From positions 3,025,501 to 3,089,500 of the forward strand of contig JANUWF010001614.1 of the NCBI GenBank assembly GCA_026120185.1: a stretch of 64,000 nt of DNA, given 5' to 3'. The notes under the pieces were generated by a model, which saw only the letters and a list, made by a program, of their open reading frames with translations, did no database searches and was not told where the DNA came from. The position numbers and the translations under genes were made by a program. Origin of the DNA: Voacanga thouarsii (lineage: Eukaryota; Streptophyta; Magnoliopsida; Gentianales; Apocynaceae). Numbering within the stretch: the stretch's first letter is position 1; the number at the start of each line of letters is the position of its first letter. Positions 23,382-34,360 of the stretch are shown piece after piece.

Positions 23382-24689
23382 CGCTAGCCCTAAGGGCTTT
23401 CTTTTATGTTTTGATTTATGACAAACGTTGATATAGACTAACTTGTAAATTTCTTATGATAGGACATGTTTGACCTTTATTCTTCTAAAGTCTTCAGATA
23501 AGAATTGTTGGCAACTCCTTTATCGCTGATTTCAAGATTAGAAGATCAAAATGAGAAAATTAAAGAATGAGGAGTTATATATCAAGAAAGCTCTTTATGA
23601 AGAATGATAGATTAGGAAGTGTTGTTGAGGTATATTTATTAAATCATATGTCTTCTTATCTTTTGATTCATTTGACTTTACCTTGAAACTTCAAAGGAGA
23701 TGCTTTTCAAAGTTTTTGAAATTCATAGAATTTTAGATGGAACAGTTTGAGTCCAAAAGGTTCATCCAAAATCCTGTAAACCAGGTTGAAAAGTTTCTGT
23801 CTGGAATGTGCCATTTTAGACTTATCTTTTGGATGCATCTTCGTCTAAAACCCGAGTCCAAAACTCGGATGAGTTTAAACAGAAAAATTTATAGCCATTT
23901 TTTTATGACCGTTGGCACTCCACTTTTTGACTCTATAAATAGCCCTTAAGGCAAGATTAGAGTAAGAGATTTTTGAAACATCTATCTTAGAAACATTATT
24001 GCTCAATATTTTCAAAAATTCTCCTTTTATTTAGCTTCAAAGTGAGTTTATTGTGTATCGAAGATAAAAGCATTTTGTGACTTGTATCCAAGAGAACATC
24101 TACTCAAGTAAGTGAGCTTATATCTGTTCTATTGATTTTCAATTCTCTATTGTAGTGCAAGGTTGTGGTGTAAAAGCCGTAGGGGTGAGCCTTATGTTTT
24201 ATGTATGTTCAAGGTTGTGTGGTAAAACCCATAGGGGTGATCCTTGTTTTGTGTATGTTCAAGGTTGTGTGGTAAAACCTATTGGGGTGAGCCTTATTTT
24301 GTGTTTGTGTCAGGGTTGTGGAGTAAAACCTAGTGAGGTGATCCTTGATGTATTTGAGAGGTTGTGGAAAACCTAGTGTGGTGATCCTTTCTTGTATGTG
24401 AATCGGTTTCATTAAGTGAGGTTAATGAAATAGGGTTGAAAATCCTTAAGTGTGAGGCTTAAGGTAGTGGATGTAGATCGTTGTTGATCAAACCACTATA
24501 CATCTCTTGTCTCATTTTATTCAGTGGTTTATGTACTGTCTTTTTATGATCTTTTACTATCTAAATCTAGATATACTTCTACGAGTACTTAGATAGCTTT
24601 CTATGCATCTATAAAGTCAGTCTATGTATCTTGGTGATCATTCTTGTTCAGCATTTTAGACAATTCGAAAAAATTATTTTTGCTTGCCA
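23382..24689 (+). repeat. 5' LTR of element A, 3' end missing
   Basis: It starts 'cgctagccctaagg' (TG mutated to CG) and follows the solo LTR at 1518-2861 to 'ttttgcttgcca', where homology stops about 36 bp before the true end. It keeps the TATA box (23933-23942) and the five-unit minisatellite (24160-24390). Confidence 0.9.
24160..24390 (+). repeat. Minisatellite of about 50 bp in the A 5' LTR
   Basis: Five units of 'aaggttgt.tggtaaaacc..ggggtga.cctt', homologous to 2293-2540. The open frames across the array on both strands are repeat translations, not genes. Confidence 0.85.
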
Positions 24690-24692
24690 TAT

Positions 24693-26578
24693 GTTGAAGG
24701 GTCTTCAACAAATCGTCCTCCTTTATTTAATGGAAGCTACTATACTTTCTAAAAAAATAGAATGAAAATTTATGTGTGTTCTATTAACTTAGAGTTATGG
24801 AGTTTAATAGAGAATGGTCCTTTTATTCCATCAAAGATGATTGATGGCATAAAAATACCTAAACAGAATGATGAGTATAGTGTGGAAGACAATGCGAAAA
24901 TGACTCTAAATTTTCAAGCTTTGAACATTTTGTGTTGTGCACTAGATGCGACTGAAAACAATCGTGTTAGTGGTTGTGATTCTGCCCATGATATGTGGAG
25001 ATTACTTGAAGTCACCCATGAGGGGACTAAGTCAGAGAATCGAAACTAGGGCTTCTTATTCATGATTATGAATTATTTACTATGTGGCCAAATGAAACCA
25101 TCACAGATATGTTCACAAGATTTACTAATATCTCAAATGGTCTGAAAGCTTACGGAATAGGGAACAAAATCGGAAAATTCTTGATGCTCTACTAAAAAGC
25201 TGGTAGCCTAAAACTCTTACTGTAGAAGAATTCAAGGATTTAAAATCTCTACCTATTGAAGAGTTGATCAGATCTCTTTTAACTTATGAGATGAAGCTTA
25301 AAAGATTTCATGAATCTGATGATCATGATAGAGGTAGAAAAGGGATTGCTCTAAAGGCTGAAAATGAAGATGGAGAAACAAGTCTTTTGAAAAGCAGTGA
25401 AGGCATAAAAATAGACAGTGATGACTTGGAAATAATAGCAAAGAAATTCAGAAGGATGTTGAACAAAGGAAACTACAAACGAGAAAGGAAGCTTATAAGA
25501 AAGAAAGGACAAACCTCCGGCTTCAAACCTCAATGCTTTGAATGTAAAAGTACGGATCACATCACTGCAGACTGTCCGATTGCAAAAGGCAAGGAAGGAA
25601 AAACATCTAAGAAAAAGAAAAACCTGAAGGTCAAGAAAGGTAAAGGATTGATGGGAGCTTGAGACTTAAATGAAGATGAGTCTGAAGATGAGGAATCTGA
25701 GAAAGAAACTGCCAACATTTGCTTCATGGCCTTGGAAAATGAGGTAAACCTTTCAACATCAGATTGCATGTCTAATTCGCATATATCTATGACTGAAAAG
25801 CATGTTGAACCTAATGAGTTGTTATGTGATATATTTTATGAATTAAAAAAACTGTCCAGAAAAAATAAAGAGTTAAAGTTGAAGGTTAATTGTCTAATGA
25901 AATGAAGCCTTCTTGAATGACAACAAAATGTCTTTTGAAACACATATATATGCTAAACTTGAAAAAGATGTGATTATGACAGCTTTGCATCATGTATCTC
26001 TGGAAAATAAAAACCTGTGTGATAAGATTCAAACTCTTGAATGCATGGTTAGCACCTTTGATGATATGAAAATTAGAGTAAATGATCTTACCAATTGCAT
26101 TGAGAAATTCACAAATGGTAAAAGCAATCTGGAAAAGCTACTCAGAACTCAACATCATTTTGGAAATCGAAGTGGCTTAGGATATAAATATGAGGATAAA
26201 GATAAAATTTGCAAGTCCAGATTTGTTTAAAATAAAATTTGCAAGCCTAGATTTGTTTATGCTGGAAATCGAAGTGGTTTAGGATATAAACATGAGGATA
26301 AAGACAAAATCTGCAAGCCCAGATTTATTTTAGCGGTAAATCAAGATGGCTTAGGATATGAACATAAGAATAACTACAAAGAGAATAAGTTTCAATATGT
26401 TAAACCTACTTCTTCTCACAGAACATACAAGGCATGCACGTATTGTGAAAAACCTGGACATATAGTTTCAAGATGTCTTGTTAAAAGAAAAGTGGAATCC
26501 GGTGGAGTTACTTTTTGGAAAATCAAAGAAAATGTTACTAACTTTCATGGATCCAAGAAAGTGTGGGTACTAAAAATC
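24693..26578 (+). pseudogene. Element A gag relic (UBN2-type, two CCHC knuckles)
   Basis: The reading starts in mid-protein ('STNRPPLFNGSYYTF', about 24700) because the start codon region is deleted. 'ALNILCCALDATENNRVSGC' and 'MWRLLEVTHEGT' (24920-25030) are typical of the UBN2/gag domain. A frameshift follows near 25048. A first CCHC knuckle lies at 25534-25575 (CFEC...H....C), then a lysine-rich run, a stop near 25660, and a coiled-coil-like region at 25913-26230. A tandem duplication (26161-26350) precedes a second CCHC knuckle at 26435-26476 (CTYC...H....C). Gag would form the particle and bind RNA through the knuckles. Large gags with a second knuckle are known in SIRE-like elements. 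Confidence 0.85.
26161..26350 (+). repeat. Tandem duplication of about 105 bp inside A gag
   Basis: 'ggaaatcgaagtggcttagg...gaggataaagataaaatttgc' at 26162 recurs at 26264 and partly at 26335. An extra partial copy of 'aaataaaatttgcaagcc' lies at 26229-26250. It encodes repeated 'GNRSGLGYK(Y/H)EDKDKICK' units between the coiled coil and the second knuckle. Confidence 0.85.
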
Positions 26579-29500
26579 ATCTCTTCTTCTCATGTATAGG
26601 CACAATTTTTAAGCTTCACCAAGTGGTTCTTGGATAATAGTTGTTCAAGACACACGACTGGAAGTGCAGCTTTGTTAGAAGATATTCAGACCACAAATGA
26701 AGGATTTGTTACGTTTGGAGATAAGAAGAAAAGGAAGATTCTCGGCATTGGTAATATTAGTAAATGTTCCTTAACATTTATAAAGCAAGTCTTACTTATT
26801 GATGATTTGAAATATAACTTGCTCAGCATTAGCTAACTTTGTGACAATAGTTTCTAAGTCATATTTGAAAAAGATTCTTGCTCTATACTTGATAGTGGAA
26901 ATCTCGAAATCATCTTTACTACCAAACACATGGGAAATGTATATGTGTTTTATCTTAATGACCTTGTAGCTAATGGAATTAGATGCCTATCCGTTCATGA
27001 CAATGATGGTTATCTTTGGCATAGAAGATTAAGTCATGTATCCTTTGATTTGTTAAACAAACTATCCTCAAAAGAACTTGTTAGGGGGCTTCCAAAAATG
27101 AAATTTTGATAAACACAAAATTTGTGATGCATGTCAATTTGGGAAGCAAATCAAAACTTCTTTTAAACCAAAGAAAATGATTTCAACCTCAAAACCACTC
27201 GAATTAGTTCATATGGATTTGTTTGGACCCATGAGAACTACTAGTCTTGGAGGTAAAAAATATGCATATGCAATTGTTGATGATGTCTCTAGATTTACCT
27301 AGACCTTATTTCTTGGACAAAATGATGAAGCCTTTTCTGAATTTTCAAAACTGATAAAGTGCGTCCAAAACTCAATTGGATGCAAACTGGTTTCTATTAG
27401 AAGTGACAATGGCAAAGAATTTTGTAACAGCGAATTTATTCACTTCTGTGATGAAAATGGAGTCTTTCATAATTTTTCAACAGCTAAAACTCCTAAACAA
27501 AATGGTGTTGTTAAAAGGAAAAATCGGACTTTGCAAGAAATGGCTAGATCAATGCTTTGTGAAAATGCTCTTCCAAAATACTTTTGGGCGGAAGCTGTTA
27601 ACACAGCATACTATACAATAAACTGGGCTATGTTAAGACCATTTTTGAGAAAAACTCCATTTGTACTTATGTTTGATAAAACTCCCTCTATCTCTTATTT
27701 TAAAGTTTTTGGATGTAAATGTTTTATCCTAAATACAAGAGATAATCTTGAAAATTTTGATAGCAAGTCCAATGAGGCCATATTTCTTGGATACTCTTCC
27801 AATAAAAAAGGCTTATAGAGTATACAATAAAAGAACACTTTGTGTGGAAGAATCTGTGCATGTTATATTTGATGAATCTAACATTTTTACTTCAAAAAGA
27901 GATGACGATGATGTAGGGAATTTAAATGAAGTTAAGTTAGATTATATTAAAGCTCCATCATTAGATACTCATGCAAAAGAAGAAAAGATTGAAGAATTGT
28001 AGAATGAACAAGAGAAAGAACAAACTGAAGATTCTATAAATCATCAATTGCCAAAGGATTGGAAATACAAATCTGGTCATCGAAAGGAGCAAATTATTGG
28101 AGATCCAAACCATGGAGTTAAAACTAGACGGTACTTCGTTGACAACTTTGCTCTTCTTTTAAATATTGAACCAAGCTGCATTGATATTGCTTTACATGAT
28201 GAATTTTGGATTATTTCCATGCAAGAAGAACTTAATCAATTTGAAAGAAATCAGGTTTGGAAACTTGTTCCTAGATTGCATGATCATCCTGTTATTGCGA
28301 CAAAATGGGTTTTTAAAAATAAACTTGATGAAAATGGGGTTGTTATTAGAAACAAGGCTAGATTGGTGGCTTAAGGATTTAATCAAGAAGAAGGCATTGA
28401 CTATGATGAAACATTCGCTCCTGTTGCTAGACTAGAATCAATTCGAATGTTACTTGCCTTTGCATCCTTTAAAAATTTCATGCTTTATCAAATGGATGTT
28501 AAAAGTACCTTTCTAAATGGCTTTATTGAAGAGGAAGTGTACGTTGAGTAGCCACCTGGTTTTACTCATGAGCTTTTTCCAAATCATGTTTTCAAACTCT
28601 CTAAAGCTCTCTATTGATTAAAGCAAGCTTTAAGAGCTTTGTATGAAAGGCTTAGTGGTTTCCTAATCTCAAAAGGATTTTCTAGAGGCTTAATTGATAA
28701 TACATTGTTCATCAAATCTGATAGTTTTGGTGACTTACAGATTGTCCAAATCTATGTTGATGATATTATTTTTGGCGATACTAACGACTCTTTATGCAAG
28801 ATGTTTACTAAGACTATGTAGCAAGAATTTGAAATGAGTATGATGGGAGAATTGAACTTCTTTCTCGGACTACAAATTAAGCAAACCAAGGACGTAATCT
28901 TCATAAACCAAGCTAAATATGCAAAAGAGTTGCTTAAAAGGTTTGGAATGAATGAAGCAAAAGAAATCAACACATCTATGAGTACATCCATAAAATTTGA
29001 CCATGATGAAAAGGGTAAGAAGGTAGATGAATGTAATTATAGAGGTATGATTGGAAGTCTACTATATCTTACTACTAGTCGACTAGATATCATGTTTTCG
29101 GTATGTCTTTGTGTTCGTTTTCAATCCTGTCTGAAGAAATCTCATCTATGTGCAGCAAAACGTATACTTCGATACTTAATTGGCACATATGATTATGGAT
29201 TATGGTATCCTCACACTAATACATTTGATCTTATAGGATACACTGATGCAGATTATGTAGGATGTAAAGTTGAAAGAAAAAGCACAAGTGGTCATTGTCA
29301 ATTTCTTGGACACTTTCTTATGTCATGGCACAGTAAAAAGCAGACTTGTGTATCCTTATCCACCACTGAGGCTGAATATATTGCAGCGGGGAGTTGTTGT
29401 GCTCAAATTTTATGGATGAAGAATACATTGCTAGATTTTAATCTAAATTTTAATTGTGTACTTATATTGTGTAATAATACAAGTGCTATCAATCTAACAA

Positions 29501-29694
29501 AAAATCCAGTGTAGCATTCGAGGACAAAGCACATTGAAGTTAAACACCACTTCATCCTAGACCATGTACTCAGAGGAGATATGTGTGTTGAATATGTCTC
29601 AACGGATGAACAACTAGCAGATATCTTTACTAAACCTCTAGCTGAAGATAGATTCAACAATTTGAGAAGAGGTTTGGGAATTACAAGAATTTGA
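26579..29694 (+). pseudogene. Element A pol relic: protease, integrase, RT, RNase H
   Basis: The protease motif at 26626-26650 reads 'FLDNSCSRH' where D-S-G is expected. The integrase has the H..H..C..C finger (27015-27150, with a frame break near 27100), 'LVHMDLFGP' and 'IRSDNGKEF' with the first two catalytic aspartates, and 'NGVVKRKNR' where the third residue, normally glutamate, is lysine. The RT spans about 28100-28990 with YVDD at 28753-28764. RNase H runs about 29205-29690 with 'GYTDADYVG', 'STTEAEYIAA' and 'TKHIEVKHHF'. In-frame stops include TAG at 'YVE*PPGF', 'TM*QEFEM' and 'NPV*HSRTK', each where glutamine (CAG) is expected. Confidence 0.9.
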
Positions 29695-30177
29695 GAACTA
29701 ACCATGTGGTATAAGTCTTCCTTGTGCAGGATTTGTGAAGAAAAAGGTTTTGGAAACAAAACTCTACATCCGAAATACCTCGTCCTTGTTTTGGACACAG
29801 TGTTAGAATCCAATTCCTACATCCAAAATGCATTTCGGGAAAACACTCTTTTAAATGTTGATTTTGGACCTGGTCTGGTTCCAAAATCAATCTTTAATAT
29901 TCTCTTATTCCAAACTTCGAGTTTCAAAAAATTGGTTTGTACGTTTTTCAAAACTTCTCAGAAAAACATATGTTTTCAAGGCACTTTACTCTCACATTAT
30001 CCTAGACATTCAAAGCTATCTGGTTTTCTCTCATTCAAAACCCTTGAAATCGTTCTTCTTCCAAAAATCCTCTGTACTAATCTACTTCAAAAACAAAAAA
30101 TCCCTAAAAAAAAGCTTCAATTTTTCAATGGCCAAGACAAAATTCACTATTTGAAAACCTAAGAAAGAGCAAAAATG
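29695..30177 (+). other. Element A 3' region after pol, non-coding as it stands
   Basis: After the RNase H end there is no polypurine tract or LTR. Frames of up to 152 codons are open but show no domain, signal peptide or membrane segment. SIRE-like elements often carry an extra env-like frame here; 'MAKTKFTI' followed by a stop at 30128-30154 could be the start of a downstream frame but is too short to call. Sequence switches to the B LTR at 30178. Confidence 0.4.
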
Positions 30178-31663
30178 TTCTATCATAGAACCAATATACA
30201 TGTATATTGGGTATATGTAACTAGTTAGTTAAGACAAACTTGTACAAGATAATTTCTATACAATATCGCCCCTTGTGGTTGTCTGAATGATCTAAATATC
30301 CAGGGCCTTGGGAAACATGACTTGGATGTTTGTTTTGCATTGGGTAGCTCTCTTGGAAAGCGAAAACACTCTAGAAAGTTGTGGATCATCGGACTAGAAG
30401 CCTAAGGATGGTAGATGTCATTTAGAGAGGTGTTAGTACACTTCTTCCTCTCTAAATACACGGTGATATGTAAAGGGGTATTTTAGTTATTTCACCTATA
30501 GGTCGGAGATTTTGCTAACGCAGTATTGTCCTTGGGGGCAATATTTCCTTACAGTGATATTAAGAAATATTTAAAATGCAAAATACAGCTATTTATATAG
30601 CAGGGGTATTTTGGTCATTTTAATAGCCAAGGCGATATGTCTTTTTGGTCCTCGGAATAGCCCTTAAGTCCTGGCTAATTTTGGGTTGAGGAATTGGTCA
30701 CAGTTAAAGAGGATTTTATTTTATTCAGGATGTCTAATTTTTTATTGGACTGGAATAAAAATAAAAAGTTGAGAGAAATGTATTATTTGGTTGAATTGGT
30801 TAATTAATTATTCAGGGCCTAGGTCCAATTTGAATAATTAAAAAATTAATTTAGGCTTAAACTAGATGGAAAAAGGCTTGTTTAATTATTTATTGGGTTA
30901 TTTCTATAAGCTCAGAAAATAAATAATTAATGTTTAATTATTTTTGGTTTATTTAGGCTCATTAATATTTTATTAGGTTATTTCTATAAGCTCAAAAAAT
31001 AAATAAATAATTTTTATTATTTTGGGCTCTTTAGGTCCAAGAAAAATAATAAATATTATTTTGGTCCAATAGCCTGGACCATAGGGTTTTTCCAAATACG
31101 ATTCAGAAGAGTTTAAAGCTAAGCCAAACTCACTCTATTGATAACATCCAAGTGTTTGAAATATCAAATCCTGGGGATATTGTTATCAGATATCTAATAC
31201 CATGGTTTTGATAAGAGAGATTCACGTCTCTGTGTGAAAAAAAAAAAAGAAGCAATCCTTTGTTTTTTTTCTCTTTACTCTCTACACTCTCTCGTGAGTT
31301 CTTTTTCCCTTGTTGTTCTTGATATTGCTAATCAATAGCAAAAGATCAAGAACATTGAGACCGTTCCTCCTCCCTTTTTGTTTCACTGACAATGATTGAG
31401 GCAGTGGAATATTCTGAGATCCTGAAAGCTTTGGCGTTCATGCAAACAAGGCGAAGCAGGGGTATAGCAGGATTTCAACCGGAGGCTTCATCAAGCAGAG
31501 AAGGAATTATCCTTGTGGTTCAGTCGTCTTCTTCATAGCCAAAGAGGCTTAAAGCGCATAGAGGTATTGAATAAATGTTTCCGTGGTGTTGTGTTTTTTT
31601 TATTTTTGGCCTCTGTTTTTTGCTTCCTGCGTGCATGCCTTCCTCTATTTTTTTCAATTTACA
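30178..31663 (+). repeat. 5' LTR of B1, 5' part missing
   Basis: It matches the 3' LTR from the hairpin 'ttctatcatagaacc' onward (39702 and after) and ends 'tttcaatttaca' just before the primer site. TATA-like 'tatttatatag' lies at 30590-30600 and has a counterpart in the 3' LTR near 40091. Confidence 0.88.
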
Positions 31664-31665
31664 AG

Positions 31666-31677
31666 TGGTATCAGAGC
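31666..31677 (+). promoter_or_regulatory. Primer binding site of B1, tRNA-Met type
   Basis: TGGTATCAGAGC, two bases after the LTR end, is the standard complement of initiator tRNA-Met used by plant copia elements. Confidence 0.95.
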
Positions 31678-33518
31678 ATGTTGATTGATTAACTTAGGGA
31701 GTATGTTAGTTAATAAAAATGGAGAAGATTATTGTTTGGTGCTTAAGCTTGTGATCCTTCGCTGTTTTTGTATGGATAGATGCTTTGTGAGCTTCATAGT
31801 AGAAGCATAGGATGTCTGTAATTTTTCCATGTCTTCATAGAACAATCGTGTGAACCCAATTTTGAAGGGTATAGGCAAAATGGTTTTTTTTTTTTTTTTT
31901 ATGAGATTCTGTAATTGAAAAATGTCTAAAGAAGCCGCGGGAGAAAGCATAAAAAAAAAACGCAGAGAAACGGAAGAAAAGTCTTATAGAAAAATGAAGA
32001 AGACGAAGTACTGTTCACAAGCCACTTGTCCAGCTGAGCCGAGCTGAGCTGCTGACTGCTTTCTATGCCTGGAGCCTAGGGGTGGCTTGCCTTGGCTTAC
32101 TTCGGCTCGAAGCAATTGCAATTTCAGAAAGATGCGGGTCGTGCGGGTAAGCCAACAGGCGCGGGTTAAGTTGCGGGTGGGCTTCACGGGTTGAGCAGTG
32201 GGTGATTCGGTGTGGCTAGTGCACCTGGCTCGTGATGGACCTTCAGGATGATTTGGTGCAGTGGGTGCACATGGACCAAGGGAATTTTTTAAATATTTTT
32301 CCTTGTAATTTTCTTGCACTTTCTTTTCCATTTTGGGTCTTATACCAGGCGAAATTAATATTTTTGTAATAGTTAATATTCATGGAATATATTTGCATGA
32401 AAAAATATTAATAAGGGATTTTAGGATTAAATAAGACCATTAATTATTAATTAATTAATTAATTAATTAATTAATTAATTAATTAATTAATTAATTAATT
32501 AATGTGTTTAATTCTTTTATTTGGGCACTTAGGTTTAAAAATAGAAAAGCATAAAAACGTCAACTGTTTTCTAGCATGCTATTTATTTTTGAGTACCTAT
32601 GTGAGTATTTTCTCAAAGACCAAAGTCTTTGGGAATATTTTTGACAAGAAAAATATTTTTTTCTAATAAAAAAAATTTAAATGGTTATTTTAACTTGAAC
32701 AAAAATTAATCCTTTGATATTTTGTCAAATGATTTAATCCTTGACATAGAAAATATAATGGATTTAGATATTTTTGTGAATTAAAAATAGAAAGCCATTT
32801 TGTTTTATTTTTGCAAAAGAAAAAAAATTGTTTTGTTAAGTAAACTTGAGACCAAAGTCTCTAGAAAGTTTTAATTGGAAAATTTTTGAAATCATTAAGT
32901 TTTTAAATTAAATAAAATTAGTCCATGGAAAAATCTCTCAAAGGATATATACATTGACATAGAAATTTTAATAGATTTAGATATTTTATTTTTGAGTTAA
33001 GGAAAAACTTAATGGAAATTTCCAAAAGGATATTTTTCAGAAAACCCCTTATTTTTAAAGGGCTAAGTGGGAGAGGGGTTTCAACGGCGCCACGGCTTCT
33101 ATCATGATCCTCATTAGAGATCGTGGGTCCCCTTGCGTCACCCTGGGAGTGAACCCGTATAGGATGGGGATACCACAAGGATCTAGATCTAATGGAGGGA
33201 TGTAATTAATAACCCGGGACACGTACTATAATCAATCAGCCCCTCATTGGAGGTTATAGTATGAGGCGTGTCCATAGGAAATGAGAGGAAACGGTCATAC
33301 CCTCGATGGAGTTATCCTCTAGATCATTACCTAGAAGGGAAATTAATTTGTGGTGCTTAATACACTTAGCTTAGGGAATTGTTAATCTTCCTAAGAAGTT
33401 ATGTCAGTTTTTCTAAGAGCCAAATTGATTATTATCAGTTTTGATATGAGGATAAAGTGCACATATTTATTTTATTTTCACAAACTAAATCCTTTCTTTT
33501 ATTTTTGATTTTTTAGAA
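31678..33518 (+). other. B1 leader between primer site and gag
   Basis: This 1.84-kb untranslated leader holds a GC-rich island (about 32010-32290) in AT-rich DNA, an (AATT)n microsatellite (32438-32503), and long A/T runs. An antisense frame of 115 codons (31984-32331) crosses the island and has a counterpart in the B' leader. No sense frame with a domain was seen. The equivalent B' leader is 48048-49924. Confidence 0.7.
32438..32503. repeat. (AATT)n microsatellite
   Basis: Uninterrupted TTAA/AATT units within the B1 leader. The matching place in B' (49033-49054) has only a few units, so it expanded in this copy. Confidence 0.95.
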
Positions 33519-34360
33519 ATGGTAGGAGGTTTTTTTAGTCATTTGGCCATTTTTCTCTAAGAGAATAAACTAACGGGTTCAAACTATATGGACTGAAAGA
33601 GGAACCTGGACATAATACTCACAGTTGAGGAGTATAAGTATGTCCTTTACGAGACCTGCCTTGTTATCGGAGAAGGTTCCACTGTCGAAGAGCGAGAGGC
33701 TGAGAAGGTGCGGAAAAAGGCTGACGAAATGGCTTGCTGCTATGGCACGCTGCTATATGTTAGCCTCCATGTCTAATGTGCTCCAGTTAAAACACGAGCA
33801 CATGGCTTCTGCGTATGATATTAGTCAATCATTGGCCATTAAGTTCGCGGACAAGAGCCGGCCTATAAGGCAGGAAGCTCTTCGACTTATAATTAACACT
33901 AAGATGGCTGAGGGAGCATTAGTCAGAGTGCACATGCTCAAGATGATTGCTGCTTTCTAGGAAGCAGAAATCTTAGGGGCTGTCATCGACCCCGAGAGCT
34001 AAGTGGATATGATTCTCGAGTCTCTACCGGGTTCCTTTACTCAGTTCAAGTTGAATTACAACATGAACAAGTTAAACATGAGTTTAACTGAGTTAATAAA
34101 GGAACTCTAGATGGTAGAGAAGGTTATGAAGCCTCAATCAAATGCTATGATTGCTAAGGCTTCTTCCTCTAGAACTGGGCCCAAGCCCAGAAAGTTCAAA
34201 AAGAAGAAGGGAAATGCAATGGTCCAGCCCAAAAAGAAACCTAAGGGCAAGTACTTCAATGTGGGAAGAAAGGACACTGGAAAAAGGAGTGTCCAGATCT
34301 TCAAGCTAAGAAAAACCCCATAGATAATGTTTTCTATCTAAAGTCTATATCAATAGTTGG
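33519..34360 (+). pseudogene. B1 gag relic
   Basis: It starts 'MVGG' at 33519 as in B'. 'CYMLASMSNVLQLKHEHMAS' and 'AYDISQSLAIKFADKSRP' (33750-33870) match the B' gag. Stops interrupt it near 33958 (AAF*EAEI) and 34000, and TAG at 34108-34110 is followed at once by ATG. The knuckle near 34252-34295 has lost its first cysteine (tyrosine) and carries a one-base deletion, so it is not readable in one frame. The protein would have packaged the element RNA. Confidence 0.85.

Larger units (their letters stand above)
23382..30177 (+). mobile_element. Element A: SIRE-like copia retrotransposon, 5' LTR, gag and pol, no 3' LTR
   Basis: The order is 5' LTR (23382-24689), gag (24693-26578), pol (26579-29694) and a 3' non-coding part to 30177. 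The LTR lacks its last 36 or so bases together with the primer site and gag start. On the right the element is fused to a truncated B1 LTR, losing its polypurine tract and 3' LTR. The large gag with two CCHC motifs and a coiled-coil stretch, and the repeat-bearing leader, fit the SIRE/Maximus lineage. It is a dead copy with several stops. Confidence 0.88.

Noticed and set aside
24155..24412. Opposite-strand frames with repeated cysteine and glycine blocks
   Set aside because: They arise from the 50-bp minisatellite of the A LTR, not from a protein family.
29704..30162. 152-codon frame after A pol as a possible env-like gene
   Set aside because: No signal peptide, membrane segment or conserved motif; other frames are open over the same stretch and the region is cut by the B1 junction.
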